Shown here: in pieces, positions 32,524-42,103 of the stretch | Position numbering within the stretch: position 1 is the first letter of the stretch | How the letters are laid out: the number at the start of each line of letters is the position of its first letter | Origin: Butyrivibrio sp. NC2002 | GTDB taxonomy: Bacteria; Bacillota; Clostridia; Lachnospirales; Lachnospiraceae | Direction: 5' to 3' | Assembly (NCBI RefSeq): GCF_000702265.1 | Contig: NZ_JNKZ01000007.1 | Coordinates: 496,001 to 560,000 of the forward strand | DNA: 64,000 nucleotides | The notes under the pieces: model-generated | What the model saw: the letters and a program-made list of their open reading frames with translations, nothing else | Databases searched by the model: none | What the model was told of the DNA's origin: nothing | Position numbers and translations under genes: made by a program

Positions 32524-32648
32524 AAACTTTTTTACCTCCAAATATTTAGTAACCCCATATAATCATCTCACTTTGGAGGCTTTATGTCTTATTTCTTATT
32601 GCTAACTAATGATTGCTTTTTGCGAATGATAGATTTTTTATGCAACAG

Positions 32649-32682
32649 AAACCCCATAGGCTTTTATGTCCTATGGGGTTTT
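32649..32682. terminator. Terminator of pyk
   Basis: AAACCCCATAGG / CCTATGGGGTTT form a perfect 12-bp stem with a 9-nt loop and flanking A- and T-tracts. It lies just past the pyruvate kinase stop codon. Confidence 0.85.
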
Positions 32683-32687
32683 AGTTA

Positions 32688-34103
32688 TTACACATCCTCT
32701 ATTTTGATTAGGTTGGTGTTGCCTGATTCTCCGTTTGTCACACCGCCTGTGATGACTATCTTGTCGCCTTCTTTTAGATCGAAGGTGTCGATAGCAACCT
32801 TCTTTGCAGAGTAGAAAAGTACGTCTGTTGAAGGGAATACATCACACATTTTAGGTGTTACTGCCCATGAAAGAGACAACCATCTCCAGGTCTTTTCATT
32901 GGTTGTAAGACCTATGATGTCAACAGGTGAGCGGAATCTTGAAACCATTCGCGCTGTGCGTCCTGAGAGTGTACAAGCAACAATTGCCTTGGCATCAAGA
33001 TCAATTGCCATTGCGCAGGTTGCATGAGATATCGCATCCACATCATTTTTTATAATGAACTCATAGTTATAGAATCTCTTGTTGTAGTGAATGTTCTGCT
33101 CTGTTGTCTCAGCAATCTTGGCCATTGTTTCAACTGCCTGAACAGGATATTTTCCTGCAGCTGTTTCTCCTGAAAGCATGATCGCACTTGTTCCGTCATA
33201 AACAGCATTGGCAACGTCGGATGTCTCAGCTCTTGTGGGACGGGGATTGTGTATCATTGACTCAAGCATCTCTGTAGCTGTGATGACACGTTTTCCAAGC
33301 ATACGACACTTTGTAATAAGGTCCTTCTGGATTGCAGGAAGCTGCTCAAAAGGAACCTCAACGCCCATATCTCCTCTGGCAACCATGATGCCGTCGCACT
33401 CTTCACATATATCCTCTATGTTGTCATAGCCAGACTGATTCTCGATCTTTGCAATAAGCTGAACTTTGTCATCACTTCCGTGAGCTTTAAGGAATTCATG
33501 GACATCTACAAGGTCCTGTTTTACGGAAACGAATGAACATGCTATGAAATCAATGTCATGCTCAACACCGAAAAGGATATCCTTCTTGTCCTGCTCTGAA
33601 AGATATATCTGTTTAATGTGTTTTCCGGGGAAACTCATGCTCTTTTTATCTGAAAGCTCACCACCTGTAATGATCTCTGTTTCTATGTTCTTGCCATCGC
33701 TTGAGAGCACCTTGAATTCAAGGAGCGCATTGTTAAGAAGGATCTTGTCTCCTTCGCCGAGTTCGTTTGCAAGATTCTTGTAGCTTACAGAAACCTTGTG
33801 CTCATCTCCCTCGATATCATCAATTGTAAATGTAAACTTCTTTCCGGCCTCAAGAACTACCTTGCCCTTTTTGAAGGTTCCGATACGGTATTCAGGTCCC
33901 TTGGTATCAAGAAGTATAGCTATGGGAAGTCCCAGCTCTTTTCTTACTTTCTTTATCTTCTCTATCCTTGCAAGCTGTTCCTTGTGATCTCCATGTGAGA
34001 AATTAAGTCTGGCAACGTTCATTCCGGCCTTACATAAAGCGGCGATCATTTCCTCGGATTCACTTGCAGGTCCAATAGTACAAACAATTTTTGTTTTTCT
34101 CAT
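32688..34103 (-). CDS. pyk: Pyruvate kinase
   Basis: Catalyses phosphoenolpyruvate plus ADP to pyruvate plus ATP, the last step of glycolysis. The 471 residues match the standard bacterial enzyme without the extra PEP-utiliser domain. Visible motifs are MRKTKIVCTIGPAS at the start, NVARLNFSHGDH, the LLDTKGPEYR segment, the catalytic-Lys region LIAKIENQSG, MVARGDMGVEVP and the ITATEMLESM signature. The ATG at 34103 has a GGAG 5-6 nt upstream, while the frame extends seven codons further without support. It is followed by a strong terminator. A DUF2752 gene lies 32 nt upstream, possibly cotranscribed. Confidence 0.96.
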   Translation of the reverse strand: MRKTKIVCTIGPASESEEMIAALCKAGMNVARLNFSHGDHKEQLARIEKIKKVRKELGLPIAILLDTKGPEYRIGTFKKGKVVLEAGKKFTFTIDDIEGDEHKVSVSYKNLANELGEGDKILLNNALLEFKVLSSDGKNIETEIITGGELSDKKSMSFPGKHIKQIYLSEQDKKDILFGVEHDIDFIACSFVSVKQDLVDVHEFLKAHGSDDKVQLIAKIENQSGYDNIEDICEECDGIMVARGDMGVEVPFEQLPAIQKDLITKCRMLGKRVITATEMLESMIHNPRPTRAETSDVANAVYDGTSAIMLSGETAAGKYPVQAVETMAKIAETTEQNIHYNKRFYNYEFIIKNDVDAISHATCAMAIDLDAKAIVACTLSGRTARMVSRFRSPVDIIGLTTNEKTWRWLSLSWAVTPKMCDVFPSTDVLFYSAKKVAIDTFDLKEGDKIVITGGVTNGESGNTNLIKIEDV

Positions 34104-34135
34104 TCTGTCTCCGTTTCTCTGCACAAAGCAGAATA

Positions 34136-34528
34136 CTAATTAAATAGTGCCCTGAGTATTTTTATGAGCACACTTTTTTGCACATCAAAAGTAACCACTT
34201 GATCATTTGGATCAAAAAGCCTAATAAAATATACCACAAAAAACAATATCATCAGAAGTATCAAAACTACCAAATAGAGTTTCCGATTTGTCTTTTCATA
34301 TAGATAAATTGCGAGAATAAGGACAGGTCCCAGCATAAAAAGCGGATGATAACTAAAAGCCCCGGTAATATCGAGCATAAATGCCATAAGCCAGGCTCTC
34401 GTCATACCGCATCCCGGGCAGGAAGCTCCGGTAAAAAATTTTATAGGACACCCCATAAATGCATATATGATAATTACTACTGCAAACGGCAGTAAAACAA
34501 GCGCTGCCTTTTTCACTTTTTCCTTCAA
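34136..34528 (-). CDS. DUF2752 membrane protein
   Basis: A 130-residue membrane protein with three hydrophobic helices. The hallmark is the CPGCGMTRAW motif after the first helix (FFTGASCPGCGMTRAWLMAF), diagnostic of DUF2752. Many homologues lie near metabolic or envelope genes and have no established function; the paired Cys suggest metal or thiol chemistry at the membrane. It sits between a DUF1624-type acyltransferase and pyruvate kinase, all on the minus strand. Confidence 0.85.
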   Translation of the reverse strand: MKEKVKKAALVLLPFAVVIIIYAFMGCPIKFFTGASCPGCGMTRAWLMAFMLDITGAFSYHPLFMLGPVLILAIYLYEKTNRKLYLVVLILLMILFFVVYFIRLFDPNDQVVTFDVQKSVLIKILRALFN

Positions 34529-34576
34529 TCGTTTCCACCTACATCTGTTTTTATGTCATTAGCTCTCACATAATGT

Positions 34577-35347
34577 TCAGTTCTGAATCTGCCATATCAC
34601 CATTGATATCACATAGAGCACGACCTGATGAAGCATATAAACGATAAGGGAATGTCTTCCAAACCATGTAAAGAAGGGAATCTTTATCTTAAAAACAGGC
34701 TTATCTAAATAATTACGTGCTGAAAAATATAAAAAGTATCCTGTCAAAAACAGGAAAAACCAAGGCATAAGAGAGAAATAATCAGATGAATAAAAACCAT
34801 TTTGCATAAAGCCAAGATATGTCAAAAAGGACATTCCCATACCATCTGCTCCCCCGCCTGAGTACAGACTCTTCGGAAGCAACGTATAAAAAGGACCTAT
34901 TCCGATGATTCCGGCATTTATATGTCTTGTCAGCCCAAAAAGAACTGCACACAAAATGACATACCATTGTCCATCCGTATCTTTCAGATTTACAAACATC
35001 TTAACAAGCGAAACAAGTATCATACTCGATCCAAGAAGTGTAAGCACCCCGAAATGCACCGGAGCTTCCGGAATTACAATCATCGTTGCACAGCTCACAA
35101 CTACTCCGCACAAAAATACAATTGCGCCGTTTTTAAGCCCATTTCTTGAAAAATGAAGGCAGAAGCCGGAAATAAGAATAAACATCCAGCATATACTTTG
35201 CTGCCACAGGAACGTGCTACTCGTCCCATACCATGTCATATCAAAGCCATTAATATATTTTAAGTCCCAGCAAAAGTGATACAGTATCATGCTGAGCATT
35301 GTAATACCACGAATAGTGTCAATAGAATGTAGTCTTTCAGTCTTCAT
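34577..35347 (-). CDS. DUF1624/heparan-acetyltransferase-like membrane protein
   Basis: A 256-residue polytopic protein starting LHSIDTIRGITMLSMILYHFCWDL, the signature of the DUF1624/YeiB-HGSNAT-like group, where the His in the first helix is thought to be catalytic. About seven helices follow. The ATG at 35347 follows AAGGTGA directly and was preferred over a GTG two codons earlier. Family members transfer acetyl groups across membranes, but the acceptor here is unknown. It is immediately downstream of the rnf terminator and may be expressed separately. Confidence 0.8.
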   Translation of the reverse strand: MKTERLHSIDTIRGITMLSMILYHFCWDLKYINGFDMTWYGTSSTFLWQQSICWMFILISGFCLHFSRNGLKNGAIVFLCGVVVSCATMIVIPEAPVHFGVLTLLGSSMILVSLVKMFVNLKDTDGQWYVILCAVLFGLTRHINAGIIGIGPFYTLLPKSLYSGGGADGMGMSFLTYLGFMQNGFYSSDYFSLMPWFFLFLTGYFLYFSARNYLDKPVFKIKIPFFTWFGRHSLIVYMLHQVVLYVISMVIWQIQN

Positions 35348-35444
35348 ACTCACCTTTCAAAATCTTTTTCTCCACAAGCTATATTCTACCACACGAATGG
35401 TAGGCGGGGACGTAATTTGTGATTGGTTTTATAAAAGAGAAAAA

Positions 35445-35481
35445 CGGAGTCAATGTGTCAGAAAGTGGCACATTGGCTCCG
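35445..35481 (-). terminator. Terminator of the rnf operon
   Basis: Arms CGGAGCCAATGTG / CACATTGACTCCG (13 bp with one G-T pair) close an 11-nt loop and are followed on the minus strand by TTTTTCTC, 24 nt beyond the rnfB stop. Confidence 0.85.
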
Positions 35482-35504
35482 TCGCCGGATACCATATAGG
35501 TATA

Positions 35505-36302
35505 TCAGACAATTTCGATTGCCTTTTTAGGGCATTTCTCTGCGCATAAACCGCAGTGAGTACATTTATCCTGATCGATAACTGCAACGTTTTGCTCTAC
35601 TGTGATTGCTCCCGCAGGGCAATTCTTTTCACAGATATGGCAGGCTATGCAGCCGACCTTACAGTACTTGTTTACATCTTTGCCCATATCCTGTGACTTA
35701 CATCTTACAACCTCTGTTGCTTCATAAGGCACCAGGTCAATGAGTTTTCTCGGGCAGATATCTATACATTTGCCGCAGGCTTTGCAGGCATCCTTGTCAA
35801 CCCTTGCTATTCCGTTTTCGATATGGATAGCATCGAACTGACATACAGATACGCAGGTTCCTCCGCCGAGACATCCGTATGTACAGGTCTTAGGACCTTG
35901 TCCCGGAACCTGATTTATTACGCGGCAATCCTCTGCTCCGAAGTATTCGTATCTCTGACTTGCCTGTTCGCAGTCTCCTGCGCAATGAACGTATGCAACC
36001 ATGCGCTTTGCTTCGCCGGCATCAACTCCCATTATTTCCGAGATCCTGGCTGCGACAGCAGGTCCGCCTACAGGACACTGGCTGGTAGGCGCTTCACCTT
36101 TTGCAATGGCCGCCGCACAACCTGAGCATCCGGGGAATCCGCAGCCGCCACAGTTATTACCGGGCAGAGCTTCAAGAATAGCCTGTTCTTTCTCATCTAC
36201 ATCCACATGCAGTTTCATATCGGCCACGCCCAGGATCAACCCTATCAGTATACCGGCGCCCGCTACAACTGCAGTAGCAATGAGTACACCATTAATCATC
36301 AT
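35505..36302 (-). CDS. rnfB: Rnf complex subunit B (Fe-S protein)
   Basis: The input module that takes electrons from ferredoxin. After an N-terminal membrane helix (about 3-25) comes the [4Fe-4S] domain LPGNNCGGCGFPGCSGC, then further clusters in CKACGKCIDICP, CKVGCIACHICEKNCP and CTHCGLCAEKCP, a ferredoxin-type series. The start is read at the ATG at 36302 because AGGAG lies 6 nt upstream; two other in-frame ATG codons (36308 and 36299) flank it closely. It is the last gene of the rnfCDGEAB operon, followed by a strong terminator. Confidence 0.93.
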   Translation of the reverse strand: MMINGVLIATAVVAGAGILIGLILGVADMKLHVDVDEKEQAILEALPGNNCGGCGFPGCSGCAAAIAKGEAPTSQCPVGGPAVAARISEIMGVDAGEAKRMVAYVHCAGDCEQASQRYEYFGAEDCRVINQVPGQGPKTCTYGCLGGGTCVSVCQFDAIHIENGIARVDKDACKACGKCIDICPRKLIDLVPYEATEVVRCKSQDMGKDVNKYCKVGCIACHICEKNCPAGAITVEQNVAVIDQDKCTHCGLCAEKCPKKAIEIV

Positions 36303-36323
36303 CGTCATCTCCTATCTCAACTT

Positions 36324-36911
36324 TTATCTAAGAGCTGAAAATCCGGTAAACGCAATAGCCATAAGACCTGCAGCAAGGAGCACTGTGGGCATCCCTCTGA
36401 AGGGCTTTGGTATGTCGTTAAACTCTATTTTTTCACGGATTCCTGCAAGAATTACGATAGCGATTGTAAATCCGACTGCTGTGGCAAAACCGCAGATTGT
36501 GCTCTCTAAAAGGCTGTAGCCGTTAGTTACATTGTTAAGTGCGACACCCAGAACCGCACAGTTTGTTGTGATGAGCGGAAGGTATACACCAAGTGACTGA
36601 TAAAGTGATACCACGAATTTTTTAAGAAACATCTCAACAAACTGAACCAGCATCGCTATCACCATGATAAACACGATTGTCTGAAGGAAAGACAGATCAA
36701 GCGGTTTAAGAATAAACTTGTAAATAGCATTGGTAACCAGAGATGCAAGTGAAATAACGAAAACGCAAGCCATTCCCATTCCAAACGCTGTCTCGGTTTT
36801 CCTTGAAACTCCAAGGAACGGACAAAGTCCAAGGAACTGACTGAGAACTACGTTGTTAACAAGAGAGGCTGTGATCATAATTGATAAAAGTCCTACTATT
36901 GTATCTGTCAT
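36324..36911 (-). CDS. rnfA: Rnf complex membrane subunit A
   Basis: A 195-residue membrane protein with six helices, homologous to RnfE and to NqrE. It helps bind the [2Fe-2S] centre through paired Cys, seen here as LGLCPFLGV (first half) and a conserved NCAVLG loop (second half). Its ATG overlaps the rnfE stop codon by 4 nt, and rnfB starts about 20 nt after its own stop. The length is typical of the family. Confidence 0.93.
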   Translation of the reverse strand: MTDTIVGLLSIMITASLVNNVVLSQFLGLCPFLGVSRKTETAFGMGMACVFVISLASLVTNAIYKFILKPLDLSFLQTIVFIMVIAMLVQFVEMFLKKFVVSLYQSLGVYLPLITTNCAVLGVALNNVTNGYSLLESTICGFATAVGFTIAIVILAGIREKIEFNDIPKPFRGMPTVLLAAGLMAIAFTGFSALR

Positions 36912-37783
36912 TTCTCGTCCTCCTCTCCTGCTTTTTCTTTTGCTTCATTTTCTTTTACTGTTTCTTCCTTAATAGCTTCTTCCTTGTCTGCTTTGATGAT
37001 CTTTGCAGCTTTTTCTTTGGCAAGAAGCTCTTCCTTAACCTTGTGAGGATCCTTGATCTCTACATCGCTGCAGCAACCGCCGACACCAAACTTGGAAGTA
37101 TCTTTGCCCTTTTTCTCCATATTGAATTTGACCTGATTCATTATGGCAATGAGGACAGCAAGTACTATGAATGCGCCCGCCTGCTGGATAAATATTCTTA
37201 TTGGCTGATACAGGCCAAAGAAGTAACCAATAGCACCGGGAACAACTGTGCCTTCACCAAAGATCTGAACATCAAACATTGTTCCGCCGCCGATCAGTTC
37301 TCTGAAAAGTCCTATAACTGTTATCGCACATGTAAATCCAAGTCCCATTCCTACGCCATCAAAAAATGAAGGGATCACATCATGTTTGGATGCGTATGCT
37401 TCTGCTCTACCAAAGATGATACAGTTAACAACGATAAGCGGAATATACACGCCAAGTGCCTCATACATTACAGGTACATAAGCCTGCATAACAAGCTGAA
37501 CAAGTGTAACGAATGAAGCGATAACTACTATAAATGCCGGAATACGGACTGTATCCGGAATCACTTTTCTAAGAAGTGCAATAACTGCATTACTAAGTGC
37601 AAGTACAAATGTTGTTGCAAGGCCCATTGTAAGTCCGTTTATTGCAGATGTGGTAACCGCAAGTGTGGGACACATACCTATCATTAAAACAAGTGTAGGA
37701 TTCTCTACAATGAGTCCGTTAAAAAATCTTTCTGCAGGAGTATCCTGTTTAAAGCCCAGGGCTCCTTTTTTCTCTTCGCTCAT
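36908..37783 (-). CDS. rnfE: Rnf complex membrane subunit E with charged C-terminal extension
   Basis: A 291-residue subunit. The first 225 residues are the usual six-helix RnfE, with the paired-Cys motifs (MIGMCPTLAVTTSAIN early and a VNCIIFGRAEAY loop). After that comes a CCSDVEIKD segment and about 45 residues of Lys/Glu-rich tail, not part of the core family and absent from E. coli RsxE. The stop overlaps the rnfA start (ATGA). Confidence 0.9.
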   Translation of the reverse strand: MSEEKKGALGFKQDTPAERFFNGLIVENPTLVLMIGMCPTLAVTTSAINGLTMGLATTFVLALSNAVIALLRKVIPDTVRIPAFIVVIASFVTLVQLVMQAYVPVMYEALGVYIPLIVVNCIIFGRAEAYASKHDVIPSFFDGVGMGLGFTCAITVIGLFRELIGGGTMFDVQIFGEGTVVPGAIGYFFGLYQPIRIFIQQAGAFIVLAVLIAIMNQVKFNMEKKGKDTSKFGVGGCCSDVEIKDPHKVKEELLAKEKAAKIIKADKEEAIKEETVKENEAKEKAGEEDEK

Positions 37784-37796
37784 CTAGGCTCCTTTC

Positions 37797-38396
37797 TTAA
37801 GCAAGTCCTGCATTAAAGTATGCAACTGCTGCATTTACTCCATAGGTGACTGCTTTTGATGTTATTGTTGCTCCTGAGATAGCTGATATTTCGCTATCAG
37901 ATGATGCAGCATTTTTAACTACGCTGAATTTACCGGCAGGTTTATTTACAAACTGAGGAACTATGACTTTTTCAGCATTCATTCCAAGTCCGGGAGTCTC
38001 ATTTATAGAAATAAGTGAGATTCCGTTTACAGAAGCATCATTTGTAATACCAACCGTAAAAATGATCTTATCGCCGTATCCGCCGCTTGAAACCTGGATA
38101 ACATATCCGATACCAGTTCCGCTTGCATCAACTGCCTGTTTAACGCTTAAGATATCGATCTTGCTGTAATCTGCATCTGACAGAACCTGGTTTTTTATAT
38201 TCTCGTCTATCTCAACATCAGTAAAATCGGAAGCATCAGGGAAAACTGCCTGATTAGCTTTTATCTGCGCAAGCTGTTCCTGATAAGCTATTGGTTCCTT
38301 TGTTACCTGATATACAAATCCTAAAAGGACACCTGCTACAAGGGTGATAACAAAAAGAATCATGGCGTTTTTAATAAGAGTCTTTACATCTCTCAT
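37797..38396 (-). CDS. rnfG: Rnf complex subunit G (FMN-binding)
   Basis: A 199-residue protein with one N-terminal helix (about 10-32) and an extracytoplasmic FMN-binding domain. The covalent flavinylation motif is near the C-terminus (SAISGATITSKAV), where the second Thr should carry FMN by a phosphoester bond. It passes electrons between RnfB/C and the membrane subunits. The ATG overlaps the rnfD stop by 4 nt. A flavin transferase (ApbE) is not encoded in the window and must lie elsewhere. Confidence 0.92.
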   Translation of the reverse strand: MRDVKTLIKNAMILFVITLVAGVLLGFVYQVTKEPIAYQEQLAQIKANQAVFPDASDFTDVEIDENIKNQVLSDADYSKIDILSVKQAVDASGTGIGYVIQVSSGGYGDKIIFTVGITNDASVNGISLISINETPGLGMNAEKVIVPQFVNKPAGKFSVVKNAASSDSEISAISGATITSKAVTYGVNAAVAYFNAGLA

Positions 38397-39343
38397 GCCT
38401 TATTCTCCTCCTTTCTCCCTGCAGGTCTTATTCCGAAGGCTCTTGGAAGTGTGAACTTCTCAATAAGCGGAACAAGAAGGTTCCCTATGATGATCGCATA
38501 AGAAACACCCTCGCTGGATGAACCGAATACTCTGAAAATACCGGTAAGTATCCCCAGAATGATTCCGTATATGTATTTACCTTTTACAGTGATGGGACAG
38601 GTTACATAGTCCGTCGCCATGAAAAATGCACCAAGCATAAGTCCGCCGCCCGCAAGCTGAGCAGAAATATATGTGCCGTTAAATCCATGTCCTCCAAAGA
38701 GGATTATAAAAATAACAAACGAGACAATGTATGATCCCGGAATCTTAAGATCAATGATACCCAGCATAATAAGTATGCAGGCACCAAGCACGATCGCTAT
38801 CATTGAGGTCTCACCGATAGTTCCGGGTATTTTACCTGTTATCATATCAATGACAACGACTTCTTCTCCATTTTTGAGTGCTGTAAGAGGTGTTGCCGAT
38901 GTATATGTATCTGTCACAAAGTTAGTCATAAGAGCCGGGAATGAAATGATCAAAAAGCATCTGGCACCAAGTGCAGGGTTCATGAAGTTCTGACCAAGTC
39001 CTCCAAAAAGCATCTTAACAACAAGAATTGCAAAAATGCCGCCTAATACGGGAAGCCACCATGGAGCTGTACTTGGTAAGTTCATTCCAAGTAAAAGTCC
39101 TGTAACTACGGCAGAAAAATCACCGATCGTGATCTTCTTATGCATAAATTTTTCATAGCAAAACTCGGTGAGCACAGTAGAGATCACTGATAATATCAGT
39201 ATGATAAGTGCATCAACACCGAAGTTGTAAACGCCAAATCCTGCTGCAGGAAGAAGTGCTATCACTACCCACATCATTATGTTTGAAGTTGTAACGCTGC
39301 TCCTGACATGCGGATTTGACGATACTTTCATCATATCGCTCAT
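38393..39343 (-). CDS. rnfD: Rnf complex subunit D (FMN-binding membrane protein)
   Basis: A 316-residue membrane subunit with about eight helices, homologous to NqrB. The flavinylated Thr lies in the DTYTSATPLTAL segment. Other family landmarks are SPHVRSSVTTSNIMM near the N-terminus and LGARCFLIISFPALM. It forms part of the ion pathway coupling ferredoxin-NAD+ electron flow to Na+ or H+ export. The 20-nt gap to rnfC and the 4-nt overlap with rnfG mark one operon. Confidence 0.92.
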   Translation of the reverse strand: MSDMMKVSSNPHVRSSVTTSNIMMWVVIALLPAAGFGVYNFGVDALIILILSVISTVLTEFCYEKFMHKKITIGDFSAVVTGLLLGMNLPSTAPWWLPVLGGIFAILVVKMLFGGLGQNFMNPALGARCFLIISFPALMTNFVTDTYTSATPLTALKNGEEVVVIDMITGKIPGTIGETSMIAIVLGACILIMLGIIDLKIPGSYIVSFVIFIILFGGHGFNGTYISAQLAGGGLMLGAFFMATDYVTCPITVKGKYIYGIILGILTGIFRVFGSSSEGVSYAIIIGNLLVPLIEKFTLPRAFGIRPAGRKEENKA

Positions 39344-39363
39344 GTTTTTATCCTCTTCTTCCT

Positions 39364-40680
39364 TTACTTCTTCCTGTTTGCAAGCTGAATCTTACGCATA
39401 CCTTTTATAAGCTGGGTAAGCTGTCTTCTTGCAGGACAGATGTAACTGCAGCATCCACACTCGCAGCATTCCATTCCATACTCTTTAAGGAATCTCTCGT
39501 TCTGACCATGCTCTACGGCATCTGCAAGATTCTTGGGAATAAGCCTCTCAGGACATACTTCCACGCACTTACCACAGTTTATGCATGCGGAAGGTTCCAT
39601 CTCGGCTACAGCATCCTCTGTAAGACAGGTAAGGGCTGAAGCAGTCTTCGTAGTAGGAACATCCAGATCAAAAATGGCAAATCCCATCATAGGGCCGCCT
39701 GATATGATCTTTTCGGGTGTTTTCACAAATCCGCCCGCATCATCAAGGAGTTCTCTGTAGTTTGTACCTATCCTGACCTTATAGTTGCAGGGATTGACAA
39801 TTGCATCACCGGTAATTGTAACAATCCTCTCCATAAGCGGAATGCCCTTCGTAACTGCCCTGTTGATAGCACACAGGGTATCAACATTATCTACGATGCA
39901 TCCGGCATCTGCAGGAAGCATTGAAGAGTTTATCTCTCTCTTTGTGCACGCATATATGAGCATACGCTCAGCACCCTCGGGATACTTGGTCTGGAGAGTC
40001 TTTACCATGATCTTGTCATCGTCCTTTGTAAGCTCTCTGAACTTCGCTATGCAATCGGGTTTATTATCTTCAATTGCTATTATTCCCCTCGCATTAGGGA
40101 AAAGAGAAACTGCTATCTTAAGTCCTCCAAGCAGTTCTTCCGGCTCCTCGATCATGCGCCTGTAGTCACTTGTAAGATAAGGTTCGCACTCAGAGCAGTT
40201 AGCAATTACATATTCGATTTTCTCTGGTTCTTTGGGTGATAATTTGACAGCTGTTGGGAATCCGGCACCGCCCATACCAACTATTCCGGCTTCACGAATG
40301 ACGTCGATCTTTTCCTGAACTGTCATCTCATCAAGCGGCTTAACCGGTATTCTGTCTGCTTCTTCGTACTCACCATCATTTTCAACGATGATGCTGTCGC
40401 ACATACTTCCGGTGGCAAGACGTCTTTTTTCAATTCCCTTTACTGTTCCGGATACCGATGAATAAATCGGTGCAGAGACAAAACCTCCTGCTTCGGCAAT
40501 CTTTTGTCCCACAAGCACTCGGTCGCCTTTTTGAACTATTGGCTTTGCAGGTGCTCCGATATGCTGAGATACCGGATAGACAAGATCACCTTTTGGCAGG
40601 ACCTCTTTGATAGGTTTGTCTTTTGTGAGTTCCTTACCCTCGTAAGGGTGCACTCCTCCAACAAAAGTTAATTTAGCCAT
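39364..40680 (-). CDS. rnfC: Rnf complex subunit C (NADH-binding)
   Basis: A 438-residue peripheral subunit reducing NAD+. It has an N-terminal RnfC barrel-sandwich domain (GVHPYEGKELTKDKPI), an NADH/FMN region with GMGGAGFPTAVKL, an SLBB-like section, and two C-terminal [4Fe-4S] clusters in CINCGKCVEVCP and CCECGCCSYICP. It opens the rnf operon. The 178-nt upstream gap, shared with a divergent exonuclease gene, has a TATAAT -10 on the minus strand (40764-40769) but no good -35. Confidence 0.93.
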   Translation of the reverse strand: MAKLTFVGGVHPYEGKELTKDKPIKEVLPKGDLVYPVSQHIGAPAKPIVQKGDRVLVGQKIAEAGGFVSAPIYSSVSGTVKGIEKRRLATGSMCDSIIVENDGEYEEADRIPVKPLDEMTVQEKIDVIREAGIVGMGGAGFPTAVKLSPKEPEKIEYVIANCSECEPYLTSDYRRMIEEPEELLGGLKIAVSLFPNARGIIAIEDNKPDCIAKFRELTKDDDKIMVKTLQTKYPEGAERMLIYACTKREINSSMLPADAGCIVDNVDTLCAINRAVTKGIPLMERIVTITGDAIVNPCNYKVRIGTNYRELLDDAGGFVKTPEKIISGGPMMGFAIFDLDVPTTKTASALTCLTEDAVAEMEPSACINCGKCVEVCPERLIPKNLADAVEHGQNERFLKEYGMECCECGCCSYICPARRQLTQLIKGMRKIQLANRKK

Positions 40681-40813
40681 TTCCTACCCTTTCTTTCTGA
40701 CCCCTCTGGATCTTTTTTAGTTACCCGTATATTTCCTTCGGGTTTTAAAAAATCACTATAATCATTATACAACAACAAACTTCTTCCCGTCATATTTTTA
40801 TTCAGTTTTTCGT

Positions 40814-40847
40814 CACATTTAATCCCCTACCATTTGGATAAAATGTG
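40814..40847. repeat. Inverted repeat before the exonuclease gene
   Basis: CACATTTAATCC and GGATAAAATGTG pair at 11 of 12 positions across a 10-nt spacer. It lies 30 nt before the ATG at 40877 in the divergent region shared with the rnf operon, so it could be an operator for either. Confidence 0.4.
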
Positions 40848-40876
40848 GTATCATATATATGTTTGGGGAGGGGCTC

Positions 40877-42103
40877 ATGAAGATCATAGACGAAATTATA
40901 AACAGCGAAAATGAACTGTATCCTTTAGAGAGAATTTCCTGGCAAAAAGAAGACATTCTTTTTGTTGATATTGAAACAACAGGCTTATCACCAAAGACAG
41001 CCTCAATATATCTAATAGGCTGCGCCTTCTATTCAGATTCCTGCTGGCACCTTCGCCAGTTTTTTGCTGATGAAAAAAATGAAGAATTCGAAATCCTGAA
41101 GGCATTCCTTTCTTTTGCAAAAAACTATAAGGTGCTCATACACTTTAACGGAAACAGGTTCGATCTGCCATTCATTAAATTCAAGTGTGACAAGGTCGAT
41201 ATGGTCGATCCGCTTGAAAGCATGACATCCGTTGATATTTACAAAAAGATTTCCCCCTACAAAAACATACTGGGCGTTCCTGACTGCAAACAGAAAACAA
41301 TAGAGCTTTTCCTTGGTATAGACAGAACAGATCTGTACTCAGGAGGAGAGCTTATCGAAGTATACAAAAACTATCTGGATAGCAGATCAAATAAGCTCTG
41401 TGATACTCTGCTTCTTCACAATGCCGATGATGTAAGGGGAATGTTTAATATCCTTCCTATACTCTACTACTGCGATCTGTTCAACATGATCTGTGACCGC
41501 GACGTAGTACTTTTTAGGACTGATGCCGAAGAATATCCCGAGGTAAAGACAGGTCTTGCAATAGATGATTCTTCAGACAACGAAGACCCGGATGCCGTCA
41601 TCGAGCTACCTGTGAGAGCCGTAAAAGTATCTGCAAATTATTATAAAGACATTGATGGTCAAAGCAGGGAAGAAATCCTTATGAAGGTAGCTCTTCCGGA
41701 TAATCTCCCCTCTTCTATCGGAGCTAGTTTTGATGACTGCTTTTTCAAAGCTTCGGGCGATAGCCTGACTCTTAGGATTCCGCTTATAGAGACTGAGCTT
41801 AAGTACTTCTATGATAATTATAAGGACTATTACTATCTTCCCGCAGAAGATCAGGCTCTTCATAAATCAGTTGCCCGCTTTGTAAATGTCAATTTCAGGG
41901 AGCAGGCGACAAAGCAGAACTGCTATACAAGAAAGCCCGGACAGTTCCTTCTTGAGTGGGATGCTATATTTTCTCCGGTATTTAAAAAGAGCTATAATGA
42001 CAAAACGCTCTACTTTGAATTAACTGATGAGTTAAAACAAAGCAGAAGCGCCATGAGTCTGTATGCAGTACACGTACTGTCACATATTATAAAAAACGTT
42101 TGA
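40877..42103 (+). CDS. DEDD-type exonuclease (RNase H-like, YprB type)
   Basis: A 408-residue protein with an N-terminal ribonuclease-H-like 3'-5' exonuclease core. The acidic motifs are FVDIETTGLS, HFNGNRFDLPFI and LLHNADDVRGMFNI, which supply the four metal-binding Asp/Glu. The C-terminal 190 residues are unique to this YprB-type family, with no domain I can name. The ATG at 40877 follows GGGGAGGGG; the frame extends six codons further upstream. It is convergent with the GH115 gene, and their 3' ends overlap by 24 nt. Confidence 0.82.
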   Translation: MKIIDEIINSENELYPLERISWQKEDILFVDIETTGLSPKTASIYLIGCAFYSDSCWHLRQFFADEKNEEFEILKAFLSFAKNYKVLIHFNGNRFDLPFIKFKCDKVDMVDPLESMTSVDIYKKISPYKNILGVPDCKQKTIELFLGIDRTDLYSGGELIEVYKNYLDSRSNKLCDTLLLHNADDVRGMFNILPILYYCDLFNMICDRDVVLFRTDAEEYPEVKTGLAIDDSSDNEDPDAVIELPVRAVKVSANYYKDIDGQSREEILMKVALPDNLPSSIGASFDDCFFKASGDSLTLRIPLIETELKYFYDNYKDYYYLPAEDQALHKSVARFVNVNFREQATKQNCYTRKPGQFLLEWDAIFSPVFKKSYNDKTLYFELTDELKQSRSAMSLYAVHVLSHIIKNV

